The notes below the pieces were generated by a model. That model was not told where the DNA came from and made no database searches. It worked only from the letters and a program-made list of their open reading frames with translations. From positions 41,263 to 105,262 of the forward strand of contig NZ_JAIWPU010000020.1 of assembly GCF_021191705.1 (NCBI RefSeq): a stretch of DNA of 64,000 bases, read 5' to 3'. The DNA is from Proluteimonas flavola (GTDB lineage: Bacteria; Pseudomonadota; Gammaproteobacteria; Xanthomonadales; Xanthomonadaceae). Both the position numbers and the translations under genes were made by a program. Position 1 is the first letter of the stretch, and the number at the start of each line of letters is the position of its first letter. Shown piece by piece: positions 18,400-28,832 of this stretch.

Positions 18400-21010
18400 C
18401 AGTCGGTCCTGCTTTGCGCTTCTTGGCCGTCTCCACGCTGCGTTTGTCGATCTGCGCGCGCCATGTCTCCAGCGCCGTAATGTCGGCAAGCAGTTCATCC
18501 GGATCGGGGACTGCAACGCCGCCCAGAAGTGCCTTGTCGTGTGCGTAGTTCGAGCACTTCGTCATGCCGGCATTGACCTGGGCATAGTCCTCATCATCGA
18601 CCACAACCCCGGCGAGTCGCTGGGTTTCCACGCCCTTGCGGAAACGAAGGATGACCTCGCGCAGCAGGACTTCTTCAACCGCGCGTTCCCATGCCATGCG
18701 CAATCGGAAATAGGCGTCGATGGTTTGCCGACGATGCTCCTGATCCTCGCCATCCTTGTGCAACTTGGCGATGGATTGCTGTTGAGCCTTTAGTGCGCCG
18801 ATCCGCTTGCTCGCATTCTTTCCTTCAAACGGCAGCTCTGGATCGGCGACCCCGAATCCCTCGGCGCGGCGAACCAGGCTTTGGGTAGAAATTGCCACAC
18901 CGGCCGATTTCGCTTCTTCCACCAGGAGGCACAGAAAGTAGATGTCATGAGTGAACACGACGACCTGGCGGTGCGCGGCTTCGGTGGCCAGGCGCCTTGC
19001 CACACGCTCTCGCCTGCGATGATCGAGCGAAGACACGGGATCATCGAACACGATGCCGCCCTTGCCCCCGCTCAATCCGACTTCGGCCAAAAAGGAACCG
19101 ATCGCCACGGCGCGCTGTTCACCTTCGCTCAGGATGTCGCCGGGACTACGGCTTTGCGGCAGTTCCAATTTCAGTTTGTGCAAAGCCTTGCCCCTGTCGG
19201 CGCGACTCTGGAGCGAAACGCTCAACGTACCGACACTCAACGCCTTGAATTCGCGATTGAGCGCTTCAGCTAGTTCCTTGGACACAACCTTCTCGGCCAT
19301 GTCCGATGCTTTCAGCGAGATGGCATTCGTCTTGACGGCGGATAGGCACTGCGCGAGTTTCGCCTGATGGCTGAGCTTGCTGACAGCCGTAACCACGGCG
19401 TCCCTGACTTGGCACAGTCTGACCCGCGCATCGAGTTCCGTGAACTGCTTCTGGAGCGCGGCGCGGGCCTTCTCGTCCGATGCCTTCTCCAAGGTTTCGG
19501 CCTCGGCGTTCAATTTGTCAGCCAGCGCTTGAAGTCGCGCCGCCGGGTTCACCAAGGCTTGAGCAACGCTCTCCCATTGGTGTGAGAGCACCGCCGCTTT
19601 GATGGCTTCCTGGCGAGTCGTCAGCAGCGTCTCGAACGCCTTGGTGTCGGCGGCCAGTTGCGGATCTAGGGTTTCAATCTCGCCGTGGGTCACATCGTCG
19701 ATATTCAACGCCAGACTCTGCGCGATGAATGGCTTGTATTCTGCGTACAGGGCGGTACGACGTGCCTGTGAGGTTTTTTCGGCCTCTTGCTGGATGAAGG
19801 CCTCGAAACGCAGCAAGCGAGCGGCGCCTTCTGCTAAAGGTTGCTGGCATAGCGGGCAAGGCGTATCTGAGCCCAGGTCGGGGAACGCCTTATCCGGGTG
19901 AGATTCGACGGCGAACTTGCGCGAGGCTTCGAACAATTCGCGCCAGACTTCTCCCCCGGTGCCCGGCAGCAGGTTCTCACTCTCCTTGAACTCCTTGGCT
20001 GCGAGCGCGGCAGCCGCCTGTGCGGTGCGATAACTGTCCGCCAAGCTACGGAGCTTGGCGACGACGGATTGGTCCACCAGCGCGCCTTTGCCAGTGGTAT
20101 TTGTCGCTATGGCCGCGACGCGGCGGGCCCGCAAGCGCAATTGAGCTGCCTTCTCCTTCGGGTTGTTCTCCTTCAGGCTCTTGTCCAGCGCCACATGCTG
20201 AGCCAATTCTTCCGGCGCCAGGGTGGCCAGCGCGTCAATCTGAGCTTGGGTTGTCTTCGCGGATAGTGATGCGATCAGCTTGCCGACCGCTGTGTCGCCT
20301 TGCAGCGGCGCAAACGCGGAGAGGTCAGCGGCGGATTGCGCATGTTCTGCATCAATCGCGGTCTTCAACTGTTTGCAAATTTTCGCCAGTGCCTCGAAGA
20401 CATCAAGCCCATAAGGCACGTAGGAGAAATCATCCTCGCTGTCCAGGTAGGCCCGCGCGCATCGTGAGTCGAAGATTGCGAACGATGACAACTCGGGAGG
20501 CGCCGCCTTGCCGTGTGTCCATTGCACATCCTTTGCAACACCGTCAACAGTAATTTCAAAGGCTGCTTCAGGAGCGCCCGCCTTGCCAGCGGGAAGATGG
20601 GCATTCGGATGAATTGCTTCGGTTTGGTCGCGGGCGCGACAGGCGCGCTTGAGTACCCGCGAGTAGCCCGACTTACCCGAACCGTTGTCGCCGTAGATGA
20701 CGGTCATTCCGGTGGCACTGAATGACAAGTGCTGATTTTCTGCAATCGCATTGACGTGCCGCATATTCTTCATTGCGAGCAGTTCTATGTGCGTTGTCAC
20801 CTTGACCGGCGCCGGAATCTGGTCGGCCGTGAGCGGTTTGGGTTTACGGCCTTTCGGATCGGGGATGCCATGTGCCAACTTGAGCAACGCGAACAGATCG
20901 TCTTGGTCATCCGCCGTCAATGTCTGTTTGGCCAGCAGGCGCGCGACTGCATCGCTTTGCCATGCGGGCAACCCCTGAGTCCAAACCAGTATTTCTTGCA
21001 GTATCGACAT
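18362..21010 (-). CDS. AAA/SMC-like ATPase with CPLC hook, RloC/PrrC-like
   Basis: 882 residues. Walker A GDNGSGKS at 107-114, long alpha-helical arms interrupted by CPLC (Cys385 and Cys388, like a Rad50/RloC zinc hook), then ABC signature LSEGEQRAV (627-635), Walker B IVFDD (653-657) and H-loop His688. The C-terminal domain contains R776-x3-E780 and, 44 residues on, H824 in NYAHDK, the order of the RloC/PrrC anticodon-nuclease triad. RloC-type proteins cleave tRNA when activated by DNA damage or phage attack. Assignment to AAA_13/RloC-like is inference; a plain DNA-repair ATPase is the alternative. No hsd genes are nearby. Confidence 0.7.
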   Translation of the reverse strand: MSILQEILVWTQGLPAWQSDAVARLLAKQTLTADDQDDLFALLKLAHGIPDPKGRKPKPLTADQIPAPVKVTTHIELLAMKNMRHVNAIAENQHLSFSATGMTVIYGDNGSGKSGYSRVLKRACRARDQTEAIHPNAHLPAGKAGAPEAAFEITVDGVAKDVQWTHGKAAPPELSSFAIFDSRCARAYLDSEDDFSYVPYGLDVFEALAKICKQLKTAIDAEHAQSAADLSAFAPLQGDTAVGKLIASLSAKTTQAQIDALATLAPEELAQHVALDKSLKENNPKEKAAQLRLRARRVAAIATNTTGKGALVDQSVVAKLRSLADSYRTAQAAAALAAKEFKESENLLPGTGGEVWRELFEASRKFAVESHPDKAFPDLGSDTPCPLCQQPLAEGAARLLRFEAFIQQEAEKTSQARRTALYAEYKPFIAQSLALNIDDVTHGEIETLDPQLAADTKAFETLLTTRQEAIKAAVLSHQWESVAQALVNPAARLQALADKLNAEAETLEKASDEKARAALQKQFTELDARVRLCQVRDAVVTAVSKLSHQAKLAQCLSAVKTNAISLKASDMAEKVVSKELAEALNREFKALSVGTLSVSLQSRADRGKALHKLKLELPQSRSPGDILSEGEQRAVAIGSFLAEVGLSGGKGGIVFDDPVSSLDHRRRERVARRLATEAAHRQVVVFTHDIYFLCLLVEEAKSAGVAISTQSLVRRAEGFGVADPELPFEGKNASKRIGALKAQQQSIAKLHKDGEDQEHRRQTIDAYFRLRMAWERAVEEVLLREVILRFRKGVETQRLAGVVVDDEDYAQVNAGMTKCSNYAHDKALLGGVAVPDPDELLADITALETWRAQIDKRSVETAKKRKAGPTATAAPVAVATSG

Positions 21011-21368
21011 AGCCCCCTCCAGTCCTTATTGCAAGTTTTACCCCAAATGGATGCATTGTGCGTCCCGGCGTTCTGCCGTCGGGTTCGCGGGCTGCGCCCC
21101 GCGCCTCGTGCCGAGTCGCGTCCATCCGGCTTTGACCCCTGACGCCTTCGGCCCTGACGGGCCTGCGCGCTCCGCTTGCGAAAGGCGGGGTTGTTGGGCG
21201 GGTGTGGGCGGTCTTGCTGTTCCTTTCACCGTACCACGGCGTTCTCGCCGTCAAGGGCTGTGCGCCTTTGGCGCTTGTGGCCGCGGCCATCTTCGACCCC
21301 TGACTGCTTGCGCTGCGCCGTGAGGCGCCGGTTCCGGGCAATTCCGCCCGAGCAACCGGAGCACGATC
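21011..21368. repeat. Non-coding radC leader region, partly duplicated at 26287
   Basis: No gene was seen in these 358 bp. From about 21057 the sequence (GTGCGTCCCGGCGTTCTGCC onward, to about 21220) closely resembles 26287-26470 past the DUF1016 gene, indicating shared element architecture. It contains several GC-rich stem-forming stretches and the radC promoter must lie here. Confidence 0.6.
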
Positions 21369-21875
21369 ATGTCGCAATTTTCCCTCTCTTTCGATACTTC
21401 GCTGATGGTGCGCGATGGCCGCGGCCGTTACCGGCCGGCTGATACCGATCAGATTCTGGAGGCCGCGCGCCAGGTCATCGAACAGAAGATGCAGCGCGGC
21501 GAGGCGTTCACTTCGCCGGCGGCGGTCAAGGACTACCTGCGCGCCAAGCTGGCCGGCTTCGAGCACGAAGTCTTCGCGGTGCTGTTCCTGGATACGCGCC
21601 ATCGGCTGATCGAGTACCGGGAGATGTTCCGTGGCACGATCGACGGCGCATCGGTGTATCCGCGCGAAGTGGTCAAGGAGGCCCTGCGGTGCAATGCGGC
21701 GGCGGTGATCGTCAGTCACAACCATCCGAGCGGGAACCCGGAGCCGAGCGCGGCCGACCGGGTATTGACTGCGCGAATCAAGCAGGCGCTGGGCCTGGTG
21801 GACGTGCGCGTACTCGATCACGTCATCGTCGCTGGCGACACCACAGCATCATTCGCCGAGCGTGGCCTGCTTTGA
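21369..21875 (+). CDS. RadC-family JAB-domain protein
   Basis: 168 residues with a JAB1/MPN-type metalloprotease fold: FAVLFLDTRHRLI, then IVSHNHPSGNPEPSAAD (the HxH...S...D zinc-binding set) and VLDHVIVAGDTTASFAERG. The N-terminal helix-hairpin-helix region of chromosomal RadC is lacking, as in the short versions common on genomic islands. Despite the name, a repair role for this family is not established. Neighbours are an ATPase (divergent) and an IS-truncated NTPase (convergent). Confidence 0.9.
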   Translation: MSQFSLSFDTSLMVRDGRGRYRPADTDQILEAARQVIEQKMQRGEAFTSPAAVKDYLRAKLAGFEHEVFAVLFLDTRHRLIEYREMFRGTIDGASVYPREVVKEALRCNAAAVIVSHNHPSGNPEPSAADRVLTARIKQALGLVDVRVLDHVIVAGDTTASFAERGLL

Positions 21876-21996
21876 GCGAAGGGGGCTTCGCCCCCCCCTT
21901 TTTGCTGCATTCCGACTTGGCGGGTCTGCGCACGCTGCGTCGCCCCGTGAAGCGGGCGATGCATTATTGGTGAGGTTACCGGAACCAGTGGCGCAA

Positions 21997-23445
21997 TCAG
22001 CTGAGCCAAATCGCGCGTTTGGCGCGTTCGATACTTTCACTAACGGGAATAGAGCCCGTTTCTGCCCGGGTCATCACGTCGAAGCGCTCCAAGGCTACAA
22101 GGACCTTGTCGAATTCAGTCACCAAATCGTTCTTCTGTGTAATTGACAGCGCGTTCACCCTTGCTTTGACGAATGGCTCAATGTCTTGCATTACTTGGAC
22201 GGCATGTGAGCGATGACTATCTTCGGCCAGCATAGGAGCAACTATACGAAGTTTCTCGATGAGCATGTCGTAACGGGTTACAGAAGAAGCTGAGTCTTGC
22301 GTTTCACGCACTAATACATAATGCAAAGCCTGGGTGTCAATTTGATAAGTCTTGAAGCCCGGATTCTTTTCAGCTCGATCGTACGCCGTAATTAAAAATC
22401 GTTCCGTGGCATCGAGATCATCCATACTCATCATAAGGATCGCATACTGTAGCCAGAATAGAGGCTCTGCATTAACGGCGCTATCGCGATGAAGTCGGTC
22501 ATAGAGCGCAATCAAAGCCGCATGCCTATTAGGGTCACGGCGCAGCGTCCAGTCAAGAGCCGAAAAACGCATCAGGCTACCAAGGATCTTCTGATAACCG
22601 CGGCTGCGCTTACGACGAACAGCCTCTACGACTAAACTATAAACGGAATCCACGATCCAGCTTGTTTGGAAGTGATTTTGAATTAAATATTCTGAGAATA
22701 ATGCGGATCTCGCCTGCACGTTGTCATCATCAAACTGAAGTAGATCCAATGCTATCGCACCACCATTTACCCGCAGCGCGTACGGATCCTCACCACTTAC
22801 TGCGCGTAGAAAACTAGCCTCAAGATCGCCGCCGATCCACTTTACAAGATGAGCACATACCAAGACTTTTCGTGCATTTTCCTGATGCGTAAGCGGTTCA
22901 AGCTCAGTCGTAATCCTGTCGCGGATCTGTTGGTTCTGATATAGAGATACGACCACTTCTCGAATCTCATGACTTCTGTCGATTTCTCTTTCGAGTTCAT
23001 CGACGCGTACTCCGGAAAAATTCAGGAGGCTCTTGAGATCGTCTCGATCGTCAGGCTCAAGCTTATTAATATTCAGGCGCGTCAATGATGCAGGTAGTTT
23101 GGATTGGATTTCATGCAAGCGAACCTCTTGCACACCCGTCCGCACAGCCACAACGAGTTTTACATTTTCCAGATGAGAACAACGAGGAATAACGTCGATT
23201 GCGGTATTATAAGAATCGAAGAGGATGACGGCCTTCTTCACCTGAGCCAATACATCCAAGTCTTGAGTCGGAACCTCCGCATTTTCCTTGCACATGTAGC
23301 ATCGGTAGCCGTCCTCTGCCAGCTTATGCGCCAAGATATGGAGGAAAATCGTCTTTCCGTTGCCAATTCGTGAATGCACAAGAATGCACTTGTGGCTGCT
23401 TAGCAGGTGTTGCGCTTCCGCAACCACGCTTTTTCTGGTAATCAC
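21997..23445 (-). CDS. 5'-truncated P-loop NTPase, SIR2-NTPase/STAND-like
   Basis: The open frame from GTG 23445 gives 482 residues. A P-loop SRIGNGKT is at residues 25-32, a Walker B-like strand AVILFDSYNTAID near 90, and then VVAVRTGVQEVRLHEI, followed by an all-helical C-terminal region. From memory this resembles the NTPase and C-terminal part of bacterial SIR2-NTPase defence proteins, which carry an N-terminal effector domain. Here the P-loop is too near the start. The frame continues upstream as EQVLSTLPESTY before running into IS sequence near 23475, so the effector domain has probably been removed. The region is clearly AT-richer than its surroundings. Confidence 0.6.
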   Translation of the reverse strand: MITRKSVVAEAQHLLSSHKCILVHSRIGNGKTIFLHILAHKLAEDGYRCYMCKENAEVPTQDLDVLAQVKKAVILFDSYNTAIDVIPRCSHLENVKLVVAVRTGVQEVRLHEIQSKLPASLTRLNINKLEPDDRDDLKSLLNFSGVRVDELEREIDRSHEIREVVVSLYQNQQIRDRITTELEPLTHQENARKVLVCAHLVKWIGGDLEASFLRAVSGEDPYALRVNGGAIALDLLQFDDDNVQARSALFSEYLIQNHFQTSWIVDSVYSLVVEAVRRKRSRGYQKILGSLMRFSALDWTLRRDPNRHAALIALYDRLHRDSAVNAEPLFWLQYAILMMSMDDLDATERFLITAYDRAEKNPGFKTYQIDTQALHYVLVRETQDSASSVTRYDMLIEKLRIVAPMLAEDSHRSHAVQVMQDIEPFVKARVNALSITQKNDLVTEFDKVLVALERFDVMTRAETGSIPVSESIERAKRAIWLS

Positions 23446-23465
23446 ATAAGTTGATTCGGGTAGCG

Positions 23466-24008
23466 TGCTTAGAACCTGTTCACGATCTTTTGAGCAGCAG
23501 TGTCAGGAATGCCAAGTGGATGAACTGCAAGCTGGTGTTGAGCTTGCGCTCGCAGTTCTTCCACAGCCTTCGGTTCTTTTCCAGCCACGCGAAGCTACGT
23601 TCGACGATCCAGCGCTTGGGCATGACCTTGAAGGTGTGCAGTTCGCTGCGTTTGGCGATCTGTACCGTGACTTGCTTGCCCAGGATCTCTCGTACGCCTT
23701 CGGCGAACGGTTCTCCGGTATAGCCGCTGTCGCACAACAGGCTTTGCACGTGTCCCAGGTTCGGCTTGCAACGATCCAGGGATTGGAGCGCGCCTTTGCG
23801 GTCGGTCACTTCCGCCGTCGTCACCGCGACCGCATGCGGCAGGCCTTGGGTATCGACGGCGATGTGACGCTTGATCCCCGAGACCTTCTTGCCCGCGTCA
23901 TAACCCTTGTGGCCGGCCGTGTCCGTGTTCTTCACGCTCTGTGCGTCCACGATCAAGAACGTGCTGCAAGCGCTGCGCCCCTGTCTCTCGCGGGCCGCGC
24001 CAACCTGA
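23466..24008 (-). mobile_element. IS5-family insertion sequence remnant
   Basis: One IS end appears to lie near GAACCTGTTCACGATC (about 23471-23486). The opposite end is missing: similarity stops at 24008, where the second copy of the 19-bp repeat begins. Insertion removed the 5' part of the NTPase gene. Confidence 0.7.
23480..24008 (-). pseudogene. IS5-family transposase, N-terminally truncated
   Basis: The last ~175 residues of a DDE transposase of the IS5 superfamily are intact: IVDAQSVKNTDTAGHKGYDA (first Asp), KVSGIKRHIAVDTQGLP, LLCDSGYTG (second Asp) and WIVERSFAWLEKNRRL (Glu), ending LLLKRS. About a hundred N-terminal residues are absent; the frame before QVGAARERQG reads into unrelated sequence. 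It cannot transpose unless complemented. Confidence 0.85.
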
Positions 24009-24027
24009 TTTTTTGTTTCACGATGAC
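24009..24027 (+). repeat. Second copy of the 19-bp att-like repeat
   Basis: Identical to 13348-13366. It separates the IS remnant from the leader of the decayed integrase, so it would be the right end of the first element and the left end of the second if it is an attachment core. Confidence 0.55.
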
Positions 24028-24190
24028 CCCAGCATCGCAATTCGCTGGACTACGCCAAGGCTCGATACAGAAGGTTTATCGATCACTTAGGCGAGTTCAA
24101 CATATGCCGGTGCGTTCCAGAACTTGACCCGGCTTCCCCTCGCGTGGCTCCCATGCGGCTCTTGGAAACCGGGCTTTCCGAGGAGTCATC

Positions 24191-25122
24191 ACGGCGAAGA
24201 TCAAGCTCACCAAGTCCGCAGTCGATGCGGCGCAACCTCAAGACAAGGCCATCGAACTGCGGCACCGTGGTGCCCGGCCTCCTGTGCAAGATCACCCCGG
24301 CGGGCCGCAAGGTGTTCATGCTCCACGCCGGCGAGCGCCGCAAGCCCGCCTTGGGGCAGTATGGGGGACTGACGGTCGATCAGGCACGCACGGAGTGGCT
24401 GGCCGAGGGGCGCAAGGGTGGCGACCCGAGCGCGGCCAAGAACGCCGCCCGCAAGGCGCCGACCATGAAGGAGTTTTGCCACACCTTCATGGAGGACGAC
24501 TCCAAGCAGCGCAATAAGCCCAGCACGCAACGCGGCTATCAGGGCGTCATCGACCGTTGCATCATCCCGATCATGGGCCGGATGAAGGTGCAGGACGTGA
24601 AGCGCCCGGACGTGGCTGCGCTGATGAAGAAGCTGGCCTACAAGCAGGCCGAGGCCAACCGCACCTTCGGCGTGCCGCGCAAGATGTTCAACCTGGCCGA
24701 AGTGTGGGGGCTGCGCCCTGACGGCACGAATCCGTGCCGCCACGTCCCGATGTACCCGCCCGGCAAGGAAACCCGGCTCATCGTGGACGAGGTTGCCCCT
24801 ACGTCCTGCCGTCGCCAAACGATCCCACCCGACACATGACTCACGGTGAGCACTATGGCGGCTGGACGCGCATGCGCAAGGCCGCCAGCGTGCCGCACGT
24901 CGGCACGCACGGCATCCGCCACCGGGCGACCACCGACATTGCCACCTCGGGAGTGCCAACCACGGGGGGGGGGGCATGAAGCTCACAGGCCACAAGACCG
25001 TGGCGATGTTCATGCACTATGTTCATACCGAGGACAAGCCGGTACGGGATGCGGCCGAACTGGTGGCGAGTCGGCGGCTGGCGATCACCGGGGCATCCCG
25101 TTCTATGGAGGCAACAGCATGA
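24191..25122 (+). pseudogene. Decayed copy of the island integrase
   Basis: The sequence follows the intact integrase (13530-14732) closely but is broken in several ways. The ATG is ACG at 24191, small indels shift frame near 24265 and 24325, about 260 bp are missing at 24793 (between LIVDE and the codons for YVLPSP), and an 11-G run at 24964-24974 shifts frame again. The catalytic HGIRHRATTDIA and TGHKTVAMFMHYVH segments remain but in different frames. Its TGA overlaps the ATG of the next gene. Confidence 0.9.
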
Positions 25123-26285
25123 CAAGGAAGACACCTGCGGCAGCGGGGAAACCTGCTGCCTTACCTGCCGGCTATGCGGGCATCCGCGGCGGCATCGTGG
25201 AACTGCTGGATGCGGCGCGCCAGGCCGCGGCGCGCAGTGTCAACGCGCTGATGACGGCCAGCTATTGGGAGATTGGTCGCCGGATCGTCGAGGCCGAGCA
25301 GAAAGGCAGGCGGCGGGCCGGTTACGGCGAGCAGTTGATGGAACGCTTGTCCGCCGACCTGACGGCCCGGTTCGGGCGCGGGTTCAGCCCGGACAACCTG
25401 GAGAACATGCGGCGCTTCTTCCTTGCATACCCAGTAGGGACAATTTCCGAGACACTGTCTCGGAAATCTGGAGAAAGACTGCATGCAGGGAATTCCGAGA
25501 CAGTGTCTCGGAAATTCAACCTCTCCGAACTGTCCCAGGTCTTCACCCTGCCGTGGTCGGCCTATGTCCGGCTGCTGTCGGTCAAGAATGACCATGCTCG
25601 CCAGTTCTACGAGGCCGAGGCGCTGCGCGGTGGCTGGAGCGTGCGCCAACTCGACCGGCAGATTGGAAGTCAGTTCTACGAGCGCACTGCCTTGTCCAAG
25701 GATAAGGCGGCGATGCTGGTCAAGGGTTCGGTGGCCAAGCCCGAGGATGCCGTCACGCCCAATGACGCGATCAAAGACCCGTATGTGCTGGAGTTCCTCG
25801 ACCTCAAGGACGAGTACTCGGAGTCCGACCTGGAAGCGGCCTTGATCCAGCGGCTGGAAGACTTTCTGCTGGAGCTGGGCGAAGGCTTCACCTTCGTCGG
25901 GCGGCAGCGCCGGTTGCGCATCGACCAGACCTGGTATCGGGTGGATCTGCTGTTCTTCCATCGCAAGCTGCGCTGCCTGGTCATCATCGACCTGAAGCTG
26001 GGCAGCCTGACCCATGCCGATGTGGGGCAGATGCATATGTACTGCAACTATGCCAGGGAGCACTGGGCCTACCCGGACGAGAACCCGCCGGTGGGCCTGA
26101 TCCTGTGCGCCGACAAGGGTCATGCCCTGGCACGGTATGCGTTGGATGGCTTGCCGACCAAGGTGATGGCGGCCAACTACCGGACGGTGCTGCCCGACGC
26201 CGAGTTGCTGCAAAAAGAGCTGGAGAACACACGGCGGCTGCTCGAATCTCGCGGAACGCTGTCCCTCAAGGACGAGCAGCCATAG
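25119..26285 (+). CDS. PDDEXK nuclease domain protein (DUF1016/YhcG-like)
   Basis: 388 residues. The N-terminal DUF1016 domain (LMTASYWEIGRRIVEAEQKG, FSPDNLENMRRFFLAYP, LPWSAYVRLLSVK) is followed by a PD-(D/E)XK core at about 265-340: RVDLLFFHRKLRCLVIIDLK with Asp and Asp-x-Lys, and MYCNYAREHWAYPDENPPVG. YhcG-like proteins are commonly found in island and restriction-modification contexts. ATG at 25119 overlaps the pseudo-integrase TGA, so it was probably expressed with it. The linker at residues 108-133 contains an unusual paired palindrome. The gene appears intact. Confidence 0.88.
   Translation: MTRKTPAAAGKPAALPAGYAGIRGGIVELLDAARQAAARSVNALMTASYWEIGRRIVEAEQKGRRRAGYGEQLMERLSADLTARFGRGFSPDNLENMRRFFLAYPVGTISETLSRKSGERLHAGNSETVSRKFNLSELSQVFTLPWSAYVRLLSVKNDHARQFYEAEALRGGWSVRQLDRQIGSQFYERTALSKDKAAMLVKGSVAKPEDAVTPNDAIKDPYVLEFLDLKDEYSESDLEAALIQRLEDFLLELGEGFTFVGRQRRLRIDQTWYRVDLLFFHRKLRCLVIIDLKLGSLTHADVGQMHMYCNYAREHWAYPDENPPVGLILCADKGHALARYALDGLPTKVMAANYRTVLPDAELLQKELENTRRLLESRGTLSLKDEQP
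25444..25513. repeat. Pair of palindromes inside the DUF1016 coding sequence
   Basis: Two 21-23 bp near-palindromes, each with TTCCGAGACA arms (25444-25466 and 25493-25513), lie 26 bp apart and differ at the centre so that one is the reverse complement of the other. They encode the repeated peptides SETLSRK and SETVSRK and keep the reading frame. Confidence 0.85.
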
Positions 26286-26286
26286 C

Positions 26287-26470
26287 CGTGCGTCCCGGCG
26301 TTCCGCCGTCGGGCTTATAGGCTGAGCCCCGTGTTTCGTGCCGAATCACAGCCATTCGGCGCTGATCCCTGACGCCTGCGGCCTGGATCGTTGATCCGGG
26401 CCTGCGCGTGCTGTGCAGTTGCCAACGGCAGGTATGGCTGAGTGGGGTGTAGGCGGTCTTGCTGTTGGGC
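26287..26470. repeat. Truncated copy of the radC leader sequence
   Basis: Begins CGTGCGTCCCGGCGTTCCGC and follows 21057 onward with many substitutions and a small insertion. It stops near GGTCTTGCTGTT, and no radC follows. It marks the deleted 3' part of the second element. No gene is present between 26286 and 26586. Confidence 0.65.
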
Positions 26471-26487
26471 GGTTCCGAAGCCCCGCG

Positions 26488-26568
26488 CCCCCTTGTGGGA
26501 GCGCGCTTGCGCGCGATGGCGCTTTGCCGGTGAAGCCCCGTCGCGCGCAAGCGCTCCCACAGGGGGCA
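26488..26568. repeat. Inverted pair of GTGGGAGC-type repeats
   Basis: The left arm (26488-26517) and right arm (26542-26568) are imperfect inverted copies containing TTGTGGGAGCGC and GCGCTCCCACA. It lies just past the obgE stop at the island/core junction. Confidence 0.8.
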
Positions 26569-26586
26569 ATCTCGCGCAGCCTCGAA

Positions 26587-28414
<1,828 letters not shown>

Positions 28415-28510
28415 CTGCAACGTCCTCATGTTGTTGCGCAGGAACACCAGCCGCAGATCACCGAGAACGCGCGCCCGGGTGGCCGCCGCTCAAACGCCGG
28501 AGCATCAACG

Positions 28511-28534
28511 AAAAACCCCGCCGAAGCGGGGCTT
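28511..28534 (-). terminator. Terminator after rpmA
   Basis: CCCCGC/GCGGGG stem with a CGAA loop, followed on the minus strand by five T. It lies 26 bp past rpmA and probably separates rplU-rpmA from the lipoprotein-obgE pair. Confidence 0.85.
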
Positions 28535-28559
28535 TCCAGTGTCATGCATCGCGGGAGGC

Positions 28560-28820
28560 TCAGGCCTCGGCGAGCACGCTGACGGTGCGGCGGTTCTTCG
28601 GACCCTTGGTCGCGAAGTTGACCTTACCGTCGACCAGCGCGAACAGCGTGTGGTCGCGGCCGAGGCCGACGCCTGCGCCCGGGTGGAACTGGGTGCCGCG
28701 CTGACGCACGATGATGTTGCCGGCCTCGATGGCCTGGCCACCGTAGATCTTGACGCCGAGATACTTCGGGTTGGAGTCGCGGCCGTTGCGCGAAGAACCT
28801 ACGCCCTTTTTGTGTGCCAT
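28560..28820 (-). CDS. rpmA: 50S ribosomal protein L27
   Basis: 86 residues opening [20 protein letters not shown], with [15 protein letters not shown] and a basic C-terminus. L27 lies at the peptidyl-transferase centre. Cotranscribed with rplU 12 bp upstream; the intrinsic terminator follows. Confidence 0.97.
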   Translation of the reverse strand: MAHKKGVGSSRNGRDSNPKYLGVKIYGGQAIEAGNIIVRQRGTQFHPGAGVGLGRDHTLFALVDGKVNFATKGPKNRRTVSVLAEA

Positions 28821-28832
28821 GCCTGCTGCTCC

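Larger units (their letters stand above)
13348..26586. mobile_element. Integrase-bearing accessory island between rpsT and obgE
   Basis: The conserved gene neighbourhood is interrupted between rpsT and obgE by about 13.2 kb of genes found in mobile elements: tyrosine integrase, toxin-antitoxin, putative nucleases, an SMC-like ATPase, RadC-like protein, IS remnant, second integrase (decayed) and DUF1016 nuclease. Base composition falls markedly in 21997-23465. It appears composite, with one element from 13348 to about 24008 and a collapsed relative from 24009 to about 26470. No copy of the 19-bp repeat was seen at the right edge. Confidence 0.85.

Noticed and set aside
21011..21368. Small ORFs in the radC leader
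   Set aside because: No Shine-Dalgarno and no resemblance to proteins; the sequence is conserved as DNA between two elements but with frame-breaking changes.
13348..24027. A complete mobile element defined strictly by the two 19-bp repeats
   Set aside because: Similarity between the copies continues into the integrase, so the repeats may simply be duplicated leaders; boundaries are given as candidates only.
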